From: Paracoccus sp. MC1862
GTDB taxonomy: Bacteria > Pseudomonadota > Alphaproteobacteria > Rhodobacterales > Rhodobacteraceae
NCBI RefSeq assembly: GCF_016617715.1
Contig: NZ_CP067225.1
Location: forward strand, 1,798,001 to 1,862,000
Direction of reading: 5' to 3'
DNA: 64,000 nt
Positions within the stretch are counted from its first letter, which is position 1; the number at the start of each line of letters is the position of its first letter. The notes under the pieces are model-generated. The model did no database searches. It had not been told where the DNA came from and saw only the letters and a program-made list of their open reading frames with translations. Positions 8,731 to 15,728 of this stretch are shown piece by piece. A program made the translations under genes and the position numbers.

Positions 8731-9612
8731 ATGGACGATCCCTGGACGCAAGCGATGCGGCGCGGCGACTTTCCCGCCGCATGGGGAATGGCCGCGAAGA
8801 CTCTGGCCGCCCGCGATCCGGTCACGCGCGACGACCCGAGCCTGCCCTATCACCTGCGCTGGGTCTGGGACGGGCGGCCCTTCGACGGGCGAAGGGTGCT
8901 GGTGCGCTGCTATCACGGGCTTGGCGACACGCTGATGTTCTCGCGCTTCCTGCCGCTGCTGGCACGCTGCGCCGCGCGTGTGACGGTCGAGATGCAGCCG
9001 CATCTGCTGCCCTTGTTCCGAGGTTTCCCCGGCATCGACCTGAGGCCCTTTGATGTCGCCCGCCCCCTGCCTCCGCAGGAGTGCGACATCGAGATCATGG
9101 AACTGCCGCTCGCCCTGCGGGCCTCGCCTATCGATGCGCCCATCCCGCAGATGGGGATCACGCCGGCGGCCTTGCCCTCCGGCACGGTGGCGCTGTGCTG
9201 GGGCGCGGGGGACTGGGACAGGGAACGCTCGGTCCCGCAGGCGATGTTCGCGCCGCTGTGCGATGGCCCGGCGCTGTCGCTGATGCCGGGGCCGTCGGGG
9301 CTGCCGGTACTGAATCCGGACGGATGCCCGCTGGACATGGTGCTGACCGCGCAGCTTGTCGCGGGTTCGGCGCTGGTGATCACAGTGGACACGATGATCG
9401 CGCATCTGGCGGGGATGCTGGGGCGGCCGGTCTGGCTGTTGGTCAGGCACGACCCCGACTGGCGCTGGCCGACCGAGGGCACCCGCACGCCCTGGTATCC
9501 GACGATGCGCGTCTTCCGCCAGCACGCGCCCGGCGACTGGGAAGCCGTGATGGCGGACGTGACACGGGCGCTGCGCCACGAGCCCGTGCTTGCGACAGGG
9601 GCGATGACATGA
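8731..9612 (+). CDS. Heptosyltransferase-like (GT9-type) protein of the glycan cluster
   Basis: A 293-residue protein. VLVRCYHGLGDTLMFSRFLP resembles the N-terminal signature of ADP-heptose:LPS heptosyltransferases and TPR-linked glycosyltransferases (G-x-GD). ALVITVDTMIAHLAGMLGRPVWLLV is the conserved C-terminal GT9 segment. The protein is shorter than true heptosyltransferases, about 340 residues, and its first 30 residues could be half a TPR. It follows the UXS-like gene by 5 bp and overlaps the next gene by 4 bp, so it belongs to the cluster transcript. A role in transferring a heptose-like or other sugar is inference. Confidence 0.72.
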   Translation: MDDPWTQAMRRGDFPAAWGMAAKTLAARDPVTRDDPSLPYHLRWVWDGRPFDGRRVLVRCYHGLGDTLMFSRFLPLLARCAARVTVEMQPHLLPLFRGFPGIDLRPFDVARPLPPQECDIEIMELPLALRASPIDAPIPQMGITPAALPSGTVALCWGAGDWDRERSVPQAMFAPLCDGPALSLMPGPSGLPVLNPDGCPLDMVLTAQLVAGSALVITVDTMIAHLAGMLGRPVWLLVRHDPDWRWPTEGTRTPWYPTMRVFRQHAPGDWEAVMADVTRALRHEPVLATGAMT

Positions 9613-10016
9613 CCGACTTCCGTGCAGCCCCCCTCGCGCCCGTGTCCTGGGGCGAGCTTCTGGACAAGATCACCATCCTCGAAATCAAGGCCAAGCGGAT
9701 TGCCGATCAGGCCGCCCGCGCCAATGTCGGGCGCGAGCTTGCGCTGCTGGAACAAGTCGCCGCGCCGGTGATGGCGCAGCCGGGGATTGCACCGCTGCTC
9801 GATGACCTGCGCCGGGTCAACGCTGCCCTCTGGCGGATCGAGGACGACATCCGCGCCAAGGAGGCCGCCGCCGATTTCGGCGCGGGCTTCATTGAACTCG
9901 CGCGCTTGGTCTATCTGACGAACGACGAACGCTCGGCCATCAAGCGGCGGATCAATGCCCTGCTGCGCTCGGAACTGGTCGAGGAAAAATACCACGCCGC
10001 CGCCGACATGGAGTAA
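9609..10016 (+). CDS. DUF6165 family protein, last gene of the glycan cluster
   Basis: A 135-residue, mostly alpha-helical cytosolic protein beginning MTDFRAAPLAPVSWGELLDK. The phrases SWGELLDKITILEIKAKRI and a C-terminal NDERSAIKRRINALLRSELVEEK match the DUF6165 family, whose function is not known. Charged heptad-like stretches suggest it forms helical bundles or binds a partner rather than catalysing a reaction. Its ATG overlaps the heptosyltransferase-like stop by 4 bp, tying its expression to that enzyme. Members of this family often sit beside glycosyltransferase genes (memory, not checked), so an accessory role in glycan assembly is the best guess. Confidence 0.75.
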   Translation: MTDFRAAPLAPVSWGELLDKITILEIKAKRIADQAARANVGRELALLEQVAAPVMAQPGIAPLLDDLRRVNAALWRIEDDIRAKEAAADFGAGFIELARLVYLTNDERSAIKRRINALLRSELVEEKYHAAADME

Positions 10017-10026
10017 GCTGCCCGCC

Positions 10027-10482
10027 ATGCAGATCACCCTTGCCACGCCCGACGACATCGAAACACTGTTCGACATCCGCACCAGCATCGAGCAAAATCA
10101 CCAGTCGCGCGAGGAACTCAGCCGTCTGGGGGTGACGCCCGACAGCCTTGCCGGGATGCTGCGCACCCGCAGCCGGGCCTGGCTGGCTCATGTGGAGGGC
10201 AACGCCGTGGGCTTCTCGATGGCGGATTCAGCGCGGGCGACCGTCTTCGCGCTGTTCGTGCGCCCGGGCCATGAACGACGCGGCATCGGCCGCCGGCTGA
10301 TGGCCGAGGCGGAAACTTGGCTGTTCCGGCAGGGCTGGGATCAGATCTGGCTTGCGACCGGCAGCGACGAAAGCCTGCGGGCCTGGGGCTTCTATCGCCA
10401 CCTCGGATGGGTGCCGGCGGGCGTGCTGGACGACAGGCAGGTGCGCTTCGTCAAGCGTCGGGTCACGCCCGGCTCCAGTTGA
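10027..10482 (+). CDS. GNAT family N-acetyltransferase
   Basis: A 151-residue single-domain GNAT acetyltransferase. The acetyl-CoA pyrophosphate-binding motif A is present as VRPGHERRGIGRRLMAEAE (Q/R-x-x-G-x-G/A type) around residues 78-96. It is followed by the beta-bulge and SDESLRAWGFYRHLGW, the typical motif B ending in Y/F near the thiol. Acceptor unknown. The start at 10027 is 10 bp behind the DUF6165 stop and may be part of the same transcript. Its 3' end overlaps the convergent DUF2243 gene by 20 bp. Confidence 0.87.
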   Translation: MQITLATPDDIETLFDIRTSIEQNHQSREELSRLGVTPDSLAGMLRTRSRAWLAHVEGNAVGFSMADSARATVFALFVRPGHERRGIGRRLMAEAETWLFRQGWDQIWLATGSDESLRAWGFYRHLGWVPAGVLDDRQVRFVKRRVTPGSS

Positions 10483-11212
10483 AGCAGCCGGCGGGGACGC
10501 CCGAGCCGCTGACCAGCATCGCGCCCTTGCCGTAGAAGCTCCAGCGCCGGTCGCGCGGGACATCGACCAGCACCACCGACATTTCCGGGTCAGCCCAGAC
10601 CACCCGCGCACCTGCATCGTCAAGGATGGCCGCGGCCTGCGCCGCATCGACCGAGGGGCGGAAGACGATCGCCGTCAGCGGCATGTCCGGCGGCACCCGC
10701 AGCGACCATGCGCCCGCGCCCAGGGTCAGCAGCGCCAGCCCCGTCACCACCGCCCGCGCGGGCGCCGCTCCGCCGCCGCCGCGCAGCATCCGCCATCCGA
10801 TCACCAGCGGAACCAGCCCGAAGACGACCAGCCACAGCAGATCCCAGGCCAGCGGGTTGGGGCTGTTGTCCCTGATCCGGTGGATGCCGAGGAACCAGTG
10901 CGACAGGAAAGTGTCGATGACGTGCCAGAGCCCGAAGCCCATCAGCAGCGCGCCCAGGATCACGCCGCGCGACACGGGCGCATCCCGCCGCTGCGCCCGC
11001 CACAAGGCCCCAAGTCCCACCGCCGCGATCACATACATCAGTGCGTGGAAGATGCCGTCCCACATCACCTGCATGCGGATGTCGGTGATGCCGGGCACGA
11101 GGCTGAGAAGATGGTGCCACTGCAGGATCTGGTGCAGCAGGATGCCATCGAAGAACCCGCCCAGCGCAAAGCCAAGGGTCGCCCCCGCCCATATCCACCG
11201 CCTGTCGGTCAT
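10463..11212 (-). CDS. DUF2243 domain-containing integral membrane protein
   Basis: A 249-residue membrane protein. The first ~150 residues carry four hydrophobic helices of the DUF2243 family, with the conserved GGFFDGILLHQILQWHHLLS and WDGIFHALMYVIA segments. The histidine-rich HQxLQWHH motif could bind metal. A further helix pair follows, then a soluble tail of about 70 residues with a VPPDMPLTAIVFRPSVDAA region. That tail is longer than in basic DUF2243 proteins and may be a separate small domain. Function unknown. The start at 11212 was chosen because the upstream extension is Arg-rich and unlike the family. It probably shares a transcript with the AI-2E-type gene upstream, 55 bp away. 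Confidence 0.8.
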   Translation of the reverse strand: MTDRRWIWAGATLGFALGGFFDGILLHQILQWHHLLSLVPGITDIRMQVMWDGIFHALMYVIAAVGLGALWRAQRRDAPVSRGVILGALLMGFGLWHVIDTFLSHWFLGIHRIRDNSPNPLAWDLLWLVVFGLVPLVIGWRMLRGGGGAAPARAVVTGLALLTLGAGAWSLRVPPDMPLTAIVFRPSVDAAQAAAILDDAGARVVWADPEMSVVLVDVPRDRRWSFYGKGAMLVSGSGVPAGCFNWSRA

Positions 11213-11267
11213 GGCAGCGTCCTCCCTGCTTGCAGGAACATGAAGCGGGCCCGGAAGTTCCGACCGG

Positions 11268-12314
11268 TCAGGATGCCTTCTTCGCGGCTTCCTCCTCCGG
11301 CGCCTCGATGGAATGGTCGCCGAGGACATCCTCGACATAGATCATCCGCACGAGGATGATCGTCACCAGCAGCAGCGGCGTCGCCAGCAGCACGCCCATG
11401 AAACCGAAAAGGACGCCGAAGGCCACGACGGCAAGGATGGTCAGGACCGGCGGCAGGGCGCTGGCCCTCTTCTGGATGACGGGCATCAGGACGTTGCCCT
11501 CGACCTGCTGGATGACGAGGAACAGCAGCGCCGTGTAGGCCGCCTCGGTCGGCCCCTGCGCCAGGGCCAGCAGCACGGCGGGCGCGGCGCCCAGCCAAGG
11601 GCCGACATAGGGGATGAAGTCCATCAGACCGGCGATCAGACCCAGCCCCATCGCCAACGGCACCCCGATCAACCACAGGCCGAGGCCGGACAGCACCGCG
11701 ACCGTCGCCATGGCCACGCCCTGCCCGATCAGCCAGCGCCAGAGGCCCTGCCCCAGCGCGTCCATGATCTCGGCCGCCCGCTCGCGCTTGTCCAGCGGGA
11801 TCAGGTGCAGCACGCCGCGCCGGTAAAGCTGCGGGTCCGAGGCAAGGAAGATCGCCACCGTCACCACGATCACCATGTTCGCCAGCACCCCGACCACGGT
11901 GGACACGGTCCCGCTGATGGTGCCGAGAATGTTCCAGTTCGGCCTTTCATCCGCCGTCGGCACCCGTTCCAGCAGGAACTGGCCCCAGGAGTATTGCTGC
12001 AGCAGCGCCTCGGCCTGACCCAACGCGGCGGGCAGGCTGCGGATGACCTGGTCGACCTGCCCGAAAAGCTGGGGCCCCAGGAAGACGATGCCCAGCACCA
12101 GCAGCGCCGCGATCCCCAGCGCCACGACAAGCACCCCGGCCGAGGTCGAGACTGGCGTGTGGCGCGACAGCACCAGCGCCAGATGCCGCAGCAGCACTGC
12201 CAGCAGGATGCCGGCAAAGGCCAGCAGCAGAACGAAGGACAACTGCCAGGCCGCCAGCACCAGCAGGATGAGCAGCAGGGTGACGAATACGGCGGCGGGG
12301 ACGGCTCGGGGCAT
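11268..12314 (-). CDS. AI-2E family transporter (PerM/TqsA-type)
   Basis: A 348-residue inner-membrane protein with about eight hydrophobic segments. Landmarks are an N-terminal pair of helices, a large amphipathic domain near residues 75-140, and the conserved LMDFIPYVGPWLGAAPA and ALLFLVIQQVEGNVLMPVIQKRA segments typical of the AI-2E (UPF0118) family. Characterised members export autoinducer-2 or exchange sodium for protons; which applies here is unknown. The acidic C-terminal tail EAPEEEAAKKAS is cytosolic. The ATG at 12314 was preferred over 12344 because it starts directly before the first helix. Confidence 0.88.
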   Translation of the reverse strand: MPRAVPAAVFVTLLLILLVLAAWQLSFVLLLAFAGILLAVLLRHLALVLSRHTPVSTSAGVLVVALGIAALLVLGIVFLGPQLFGQVDQVIRSLPAALGQAEALLQQYSWGQFLLERVPTADERPNWNILGTISGTVSTVVGVLANMVIVVTVAIFLASDPQLYRRGVLHLIPLDKRERAAEIMDALGQGLWRWLIGQGVAMATVAVLSGLGLWLIGVPLAMGLGLIAGLMDFIPYVGPWLGAAPAVLLALAQGPTEAAYTALLFLVIQQVEGNVLMPVIQKRASALPPVLTILAVVAFGVLFGFMGVLLATPLLLVTIILVRMIYVEDVLGDHSIEAPEEEAAKKAS

Positions 12315-12425
12315 GAGGCACCTGTTGCGGAAGGCTGAAGGCAACGGCCATGGCCGCGTGAACCTTGTCGCCCAACGTCAGCAGCACCCCTTGGGTTCGC
12401 TGCCTCCCACCCCGGGGCGGGGTTT

Positions 12426-13859
12426 TCAGCCCTGCGCCAGCAGCTTGCGGGCAAGTGCGAGATCGTGGGCCAGTTCAGCCTTTGCCTCGGCGGCGCGGGA
12501 GGTGTCTGGAATGCGGAGGATATAGGACGGATGCCAACTGAGCAGCACCGGGCCATCGGCGGTTTCCTCGACCGTGCCCCGCCGCCTGGTAAGAGCAGAG
12601 TTGCGGCCGGTCAGCGCCAGCGCGGCAGTCGCGCCGAGGCCGAGGGTGAGTTGCGGCTTGACGAAATCGCGTTCGAGTTCGAGCCACCATTTGCAAGCCG
12701 CGACCTCGCCCTTGTCGGGAGACTGGTGGATGCGACGCTTGCCGCGCGGGGTGAACTTGAAGTGCTTGACGGCGTTCGTCATCCAGGCCGCGCCCCGGTC
12801 CAGACCGGATTGCTGCATCACCTCGTCCAGCACCTTGCCCGCCGGGCCGACGAAGGGGCGGCCCTGCAGATCCTCTTGGTCGCCGGGCTGCTCGCCCACG
12901 ACCATCAGAGGGGCATCCGCTGGCCCCTCACCGAAAACAGCTTGCGTGGCGTGGCGGCAAAGGTTGCAGCGGGTGCAATGCTGGACAGCTTGGCGGGCTT
13001 GGGCCAGCGTTTCGATCACCTCGGGGGCCTTCGGCATGGCGGCGCGGTAACGTTCGGTAATGGTGGCCGCGCGCGCGGGCGCTTGGGTCGCGGCAGCGGC
13101 CTGCATGGCGCGGACGCGGGATTCGGCCCCTTCCAGCATGGCCGGGATCTGCGCCGTTTCCGGCATGTTCTTCCAGTATTTCAGCGGCATATGCTGACGC
13201 ATGGAGCCCAGCTTGATCCGCGCCGGGTTGAAGATGTTGGTGAAATAGGTGGCCCAGAGCGACTCCGCCGCGTCTTCCGGCAGGTCGGGGCGCGGGGCGC
13301 CGGGGGCGAAGGTGATCTCGCCATCCTCGAAGATCACGCTGAGGTCGGGGGTGTGGATCGCCCAGTCCATGTCGGCGAAGCGGCGGGCGAAGAAGCCGGC
13401 GTTGGCTTCCACGACCCGGTGTTCTGGCTCGAACCAGGCGGCGAAGCGACGGCGATCCGTGTCTGAGGGGATCTCGCGGAAGCGGACAAAGGCACGCATC
13501 TTGTGGATGTCGCGGCGGACGGACTTGCGCAGCGCTTCAAGCCGGCGGACCAGCGGATCGGCCTCGTCCGCCAGCAGATGCGGCTGGTCCTGAAGGCGCA
13601 TGAGCGCCTGATACAGCAGGCCCGGCGCGGCGGGGTCGCGGTGCAGGATCGCCCGGTCGGCAAGGTCGAGAAAGGCGCGCGGCACCCTCAGCGCGCGCCC
13701 CTCGCCCACAGGCAGCGGCTGGGCGTCGAACAGGCTCTGAGGGGCCTCGCCCACGGCCCATTCCACCTGCGCGGGCGGCACGGCATGGGCGGCCAACTGG
13801 CGCGCGGCCTCGCGCCAAGCGTCCATCGTCCCGGTCTCGGGCAGGACGACGCGGTGCAT
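12426..13859 (-). CDS. DUF4130 and UdgX-type uracil-DNA glycosylase fusion
   Basis: A 477-residue two-domain protein. Residues 1 to ~240 form a DUF4130 region (PLVRRLEALRKSVRRDIHKMR, ATYFTNIFNPARIKLGSMRQHMP). Residues from ~270 form a family 4/UdgX uracil-DNA glycosylase with Cys ligands for a 4Fe-4S cluster (CTRCNLC), motif 1 GEQPGDQEDLQGRPFVGPAGK, and the KRRIH loop with H378. In mycobacterial UdgX the histidine of this loop attacks the abasic sugar and makes a covalent DNA adduct (established for UdgX). The motif is intact, so suicide-type uracil capture is expected. The start overlaps the upstream radical-SAM stop (ATGA), indicating joint function. Confidence 0.9.
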   Translation of the reverse strand: MHRVVLPETGTMDAWREAARQLAAHAVPPAQVEWAVGEAPQSLFDAQPLPVGEGRALRVPRAFLDLADRAILHRDPAAPGLLYQALMRLQDQPHLLADEADPLVRRLEALRKSVRRDIHKMRAFVRFREIPSDTDRRRFAAWFEPEHRVVEANAGFFARRFADMDWAIHTPDLSVIFEDGEITFAPGAPRPDLPEDAAESLWATYFTNIFNPARIKLGSMRQHMPLKYWKNMPETAQIPAMLEGAESRVRAMQAAAATQAPARAATITERYRAAMPKAPEVIETLAQARQAVQHCTRCNLCRHATQAVFGEGPADAPLMVVGEQPGDQEDLQGRPFVGPAGKVLDEVMQQSGLDRGAAWMTNAVKHFKFTPRGKRRIHQSPDKGEVAACKWWLELERDFVKPQLTLGLGATAALALTGRNSALTRRRGTVEETADGPVLLSWHPSYILRIPDTSRAAEAKAELAHDLALARKLLAQG

Positions 13860-15088
13860 CAAAATAGGCTCAATTGCTGCGGCGGGGGCGCGAAGCGGGC
13901 GCGGAGATTGTCCTTGTCGATCAGCCCGCCGGGGGACCAGCCGGGCAAGGAAATGAACGGCTTGGCCTTGGTCATCAATGCGCCGATGCGGACGAGGTCG
14001 TCCCATTGCAGCGTCCGATGACGGCGGGCGGAGATAATGCGCTCGACGGTCTTTGTCCCGAAGCCGGGAACGCGCAGAAGCTGCTCCTTCGTGGCGCGGT
14101 TCACGACCACGGGAAAGTCCTCGCGATGCGCCAAGGCCCAGCCCAGCTTGGGATCGACGTTCAGGTCCAGCATCCCGTCCGGGGTGGCCGAGGCGATCTC
14201 CTCGGCCTCGAAGCCGTAGAAGCGCATCAGCCAGTCGGCCTGATACAGCCGGTGTTCCCGGATCAGGGGCGGCTTCACCAGCGGCAGCAGGACCGAGGAA
14301 TCGGGGATCGGGGAAAACGCCGAGTAATAGACCCGCTTCAGCCCGTAGCCCGCGTAAAGCCGGGCCGAGGTGTTCAGGATCGTCGCGTCATTGGCCCCGT
14401 CCGCGCCAACGATCATCTGCGTGGACTGGCCTGCGGGGGCAAAGCGCGCGGGGCGCTTGCCCGTGTGGCTTGTCTCGCGACTCGCCTCTCGCCCGCTGCG
14501 GACGCGGGCCATGGCGGTGCGGATCGTCTCGGGCCGCTTTTCGGGGGCCAGCGTGCGGATCGAGTCGTCCTGCGGCAGTTCGATGTTGATGGACAGGCGG
14601 TCGGCGTAAAGGCCGGCCTCGTCGATCAGTTCGGGCGAGGCGTCGGGGATGGTCTTGAGGTGGATATAGCCTTTGAAGCCGTGATCCTCGCGCAGCGTCC
14701 TAGCGATCCGCACCATGTCGGCCATTGTCTGGTCCGGGCTGCGGATGATGCCCGAGGACAGGAACAGCCCCTCGATGTAGTTGCGGCGATAGAACTCCAG
14801 CGTCAGCGTCACGACCTCCTTGACCGAGAAGCGGGCGCGCTCGACGTTGCTGCTGACGCGGTTCACGCAATAGGCGCAGTCGAAGATGCAGAAGTTCGTC
14901 ATCAGGATCTTCAGCAGGCTGATGCAGCGTCCGTCCGGGGTATAGGCGTGGCAGATGCCCGAGCCTTCGGTGGACCCCAGCCCCCCCTTGCGCGCATCGC
15001 GCCGTTCCGTCCCGCTGGAGGCGCAGGAGGCATCGTATTTCGCCGCGTCCGACAGGATCGCCAGCTTCCGGGTCAGTTCTGGCGTCAC
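13859..15088 (-). CDS. Putative DNA modification/repair radical SAM protein
   Basis: A 409-residue radical SAM protein. The iron-sulfur ligands C67, C71 and C74 form the canonical CX3CX2C motif, with further cysteines at C22 and C46. ERPETIRTAMARV and FAPAGQSTQMIVGADGANDA are hallmarks of the family genetically linked to uracil-DNA glycosylases. The C-terminal RVPGFGTKTVERIISARRHR is a helix-hairpin-helix segment, a non-specific DNA-binding fold. The gene is coupled to the DUF4130-UdgX gene by an ATGA overlap. Radical chemistry on a damaged or modified base before glycosylase action is a reasonable inference; no biochemical role is established that I know of. Confidence 0.88.
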   Translation of the reverse strand: MTPELTRKLAILSDAAKYDASCASSGTERRDARKGGLGSTEGSGICHAYTPDGRCISLLKILMTNFCIFDCAYCVNRVSSNVERARFSVKEVVTLTLEFYRRNYIEGLFLSSGIIRSPDQTMADMVRIARTLREDHGFKGYIHLKTIPDASPELIDEAGLYADRLSINIELPQDDSIRTLAPEKRPETIRTAMARVRSGREASRETSHTGKRPARFAPAGQSTQMIVGADGANDATILNTSARLYAGYGLKRVYYSAFSPIPDSSVLLPLVKPPLIREHRLYQADWLMRFYGFEAEEIASATPDGMLDLNVDPKLGWALAHREDFPVVVNRATKEQLLRVPGFGTKTVERIISARRHRTLQWDDLVRIGALMTKAKPFISLPGWSPGGLIDKDNLRARFAPPPQQLSLF

Positions 15089-15154
15089 GGAAGTTCCCCT
15101 GATGTTCCCCTTGTATCTAGGGAAACGCGCGGCGCTTTCAACGGGTTTCAGACG

Positions 15155-15616
15155 TCAGATCGCGGTCCAGTTCTGTTCCACCACCGCCTCCATCGCCACA
15201 TAGCTTGAGGTCGAGGTGATGTAGGGCAGCGTGGAAATCCGCTCGGCCATGACCTGCCGGAAATGCGCCATGTCGCGGGACCGGATCTTGAGTTGGTAGT
15301 CGTAGCCGCCCGCGATCATGTAGCATTCCTCGACCTCGGGGATCTGGCGGACGGCGGCGTTGAACGCCTCCAGCGCCTTCTGACGGGTGTCGGACATGGA
15401 CACCTCGACATAGGTCACATGGGTCAGCCCCAGCTTCAGCGGCGACAGGATCGCGCGATAGCCGGTGATGATGCCGGATTCCTCCAGCCGTTTCAGCCGC
15501 TGCGCCACGGGGGTCTTGGACAGGCCCACCGCGCGGGCCAGTTCCGTCAGCGGGATGCGCGCATCCGTCACGAGGATTTCGAGGATGCGCCGGTCGATGG
15601 GGTCAAGCTGGTTCAT
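15155..15616 (-). CDS. putR: Lrp/AsnC family regulator, probable proline-dehydrogenase activator
   Basis: A 153-residue Lrp/AsnC protein. The N-terminal winged helix-turn-helix (LDPIDRRILEILVTDARIPL, VGLSKTPVAQRLKRLEESG) is followed by the ligand-sensing RAM domain (VEECYMIAGGYDYQLKIRSRD). It is divergent from putA with a 112-bp intergenic region. In Rhodobacter and Agrobacterium an Lrp-type PutR activates putA in response to proline, so the same job is expected here. The symbol rests on context. The ATG at 15616 puts the HTH at the usual position; an upstream extension to 15664 is unlikely. Its own stop is 66 bp before the radical-SAM start, but cotranscription with that gene is unclear. Confidence 0.85.
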   Translation of the reverse strand: MNQLDPIDRRILEILVTDARIPLTELARAVGLSKTPVAQRLKRLEESGIITGYRAILSPLKLGLTHVTYVEVSMSDTRQKALEAFNAAVRQIPEVEECYMIAGGYDYQLKIRSRDMAHFRQVMAERISTLPYITSTSSYVAMEAVVEQNWTAI

Positions 15617-15728
15617 CCTGAAAATGGCCTTCCTTGCAGCCGTTCCGGCTGGTTCTTTGCCCATCTTTGGTCACATCGTCCAGACTTCTGCGGCTATCCT
15701 GTGCCATCCTTGAACCCGAGAGCCCGCC

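Noticed and set aside
14409..14520. Possible insertion in the radical-SAM protein (SGREASRETSHTGKRPARFAPAG)
   Set aside because: The PARFAPAGQSTQMIVGA part belongs to the family consensus, so this is not an insertion like that in the GT4 gene.
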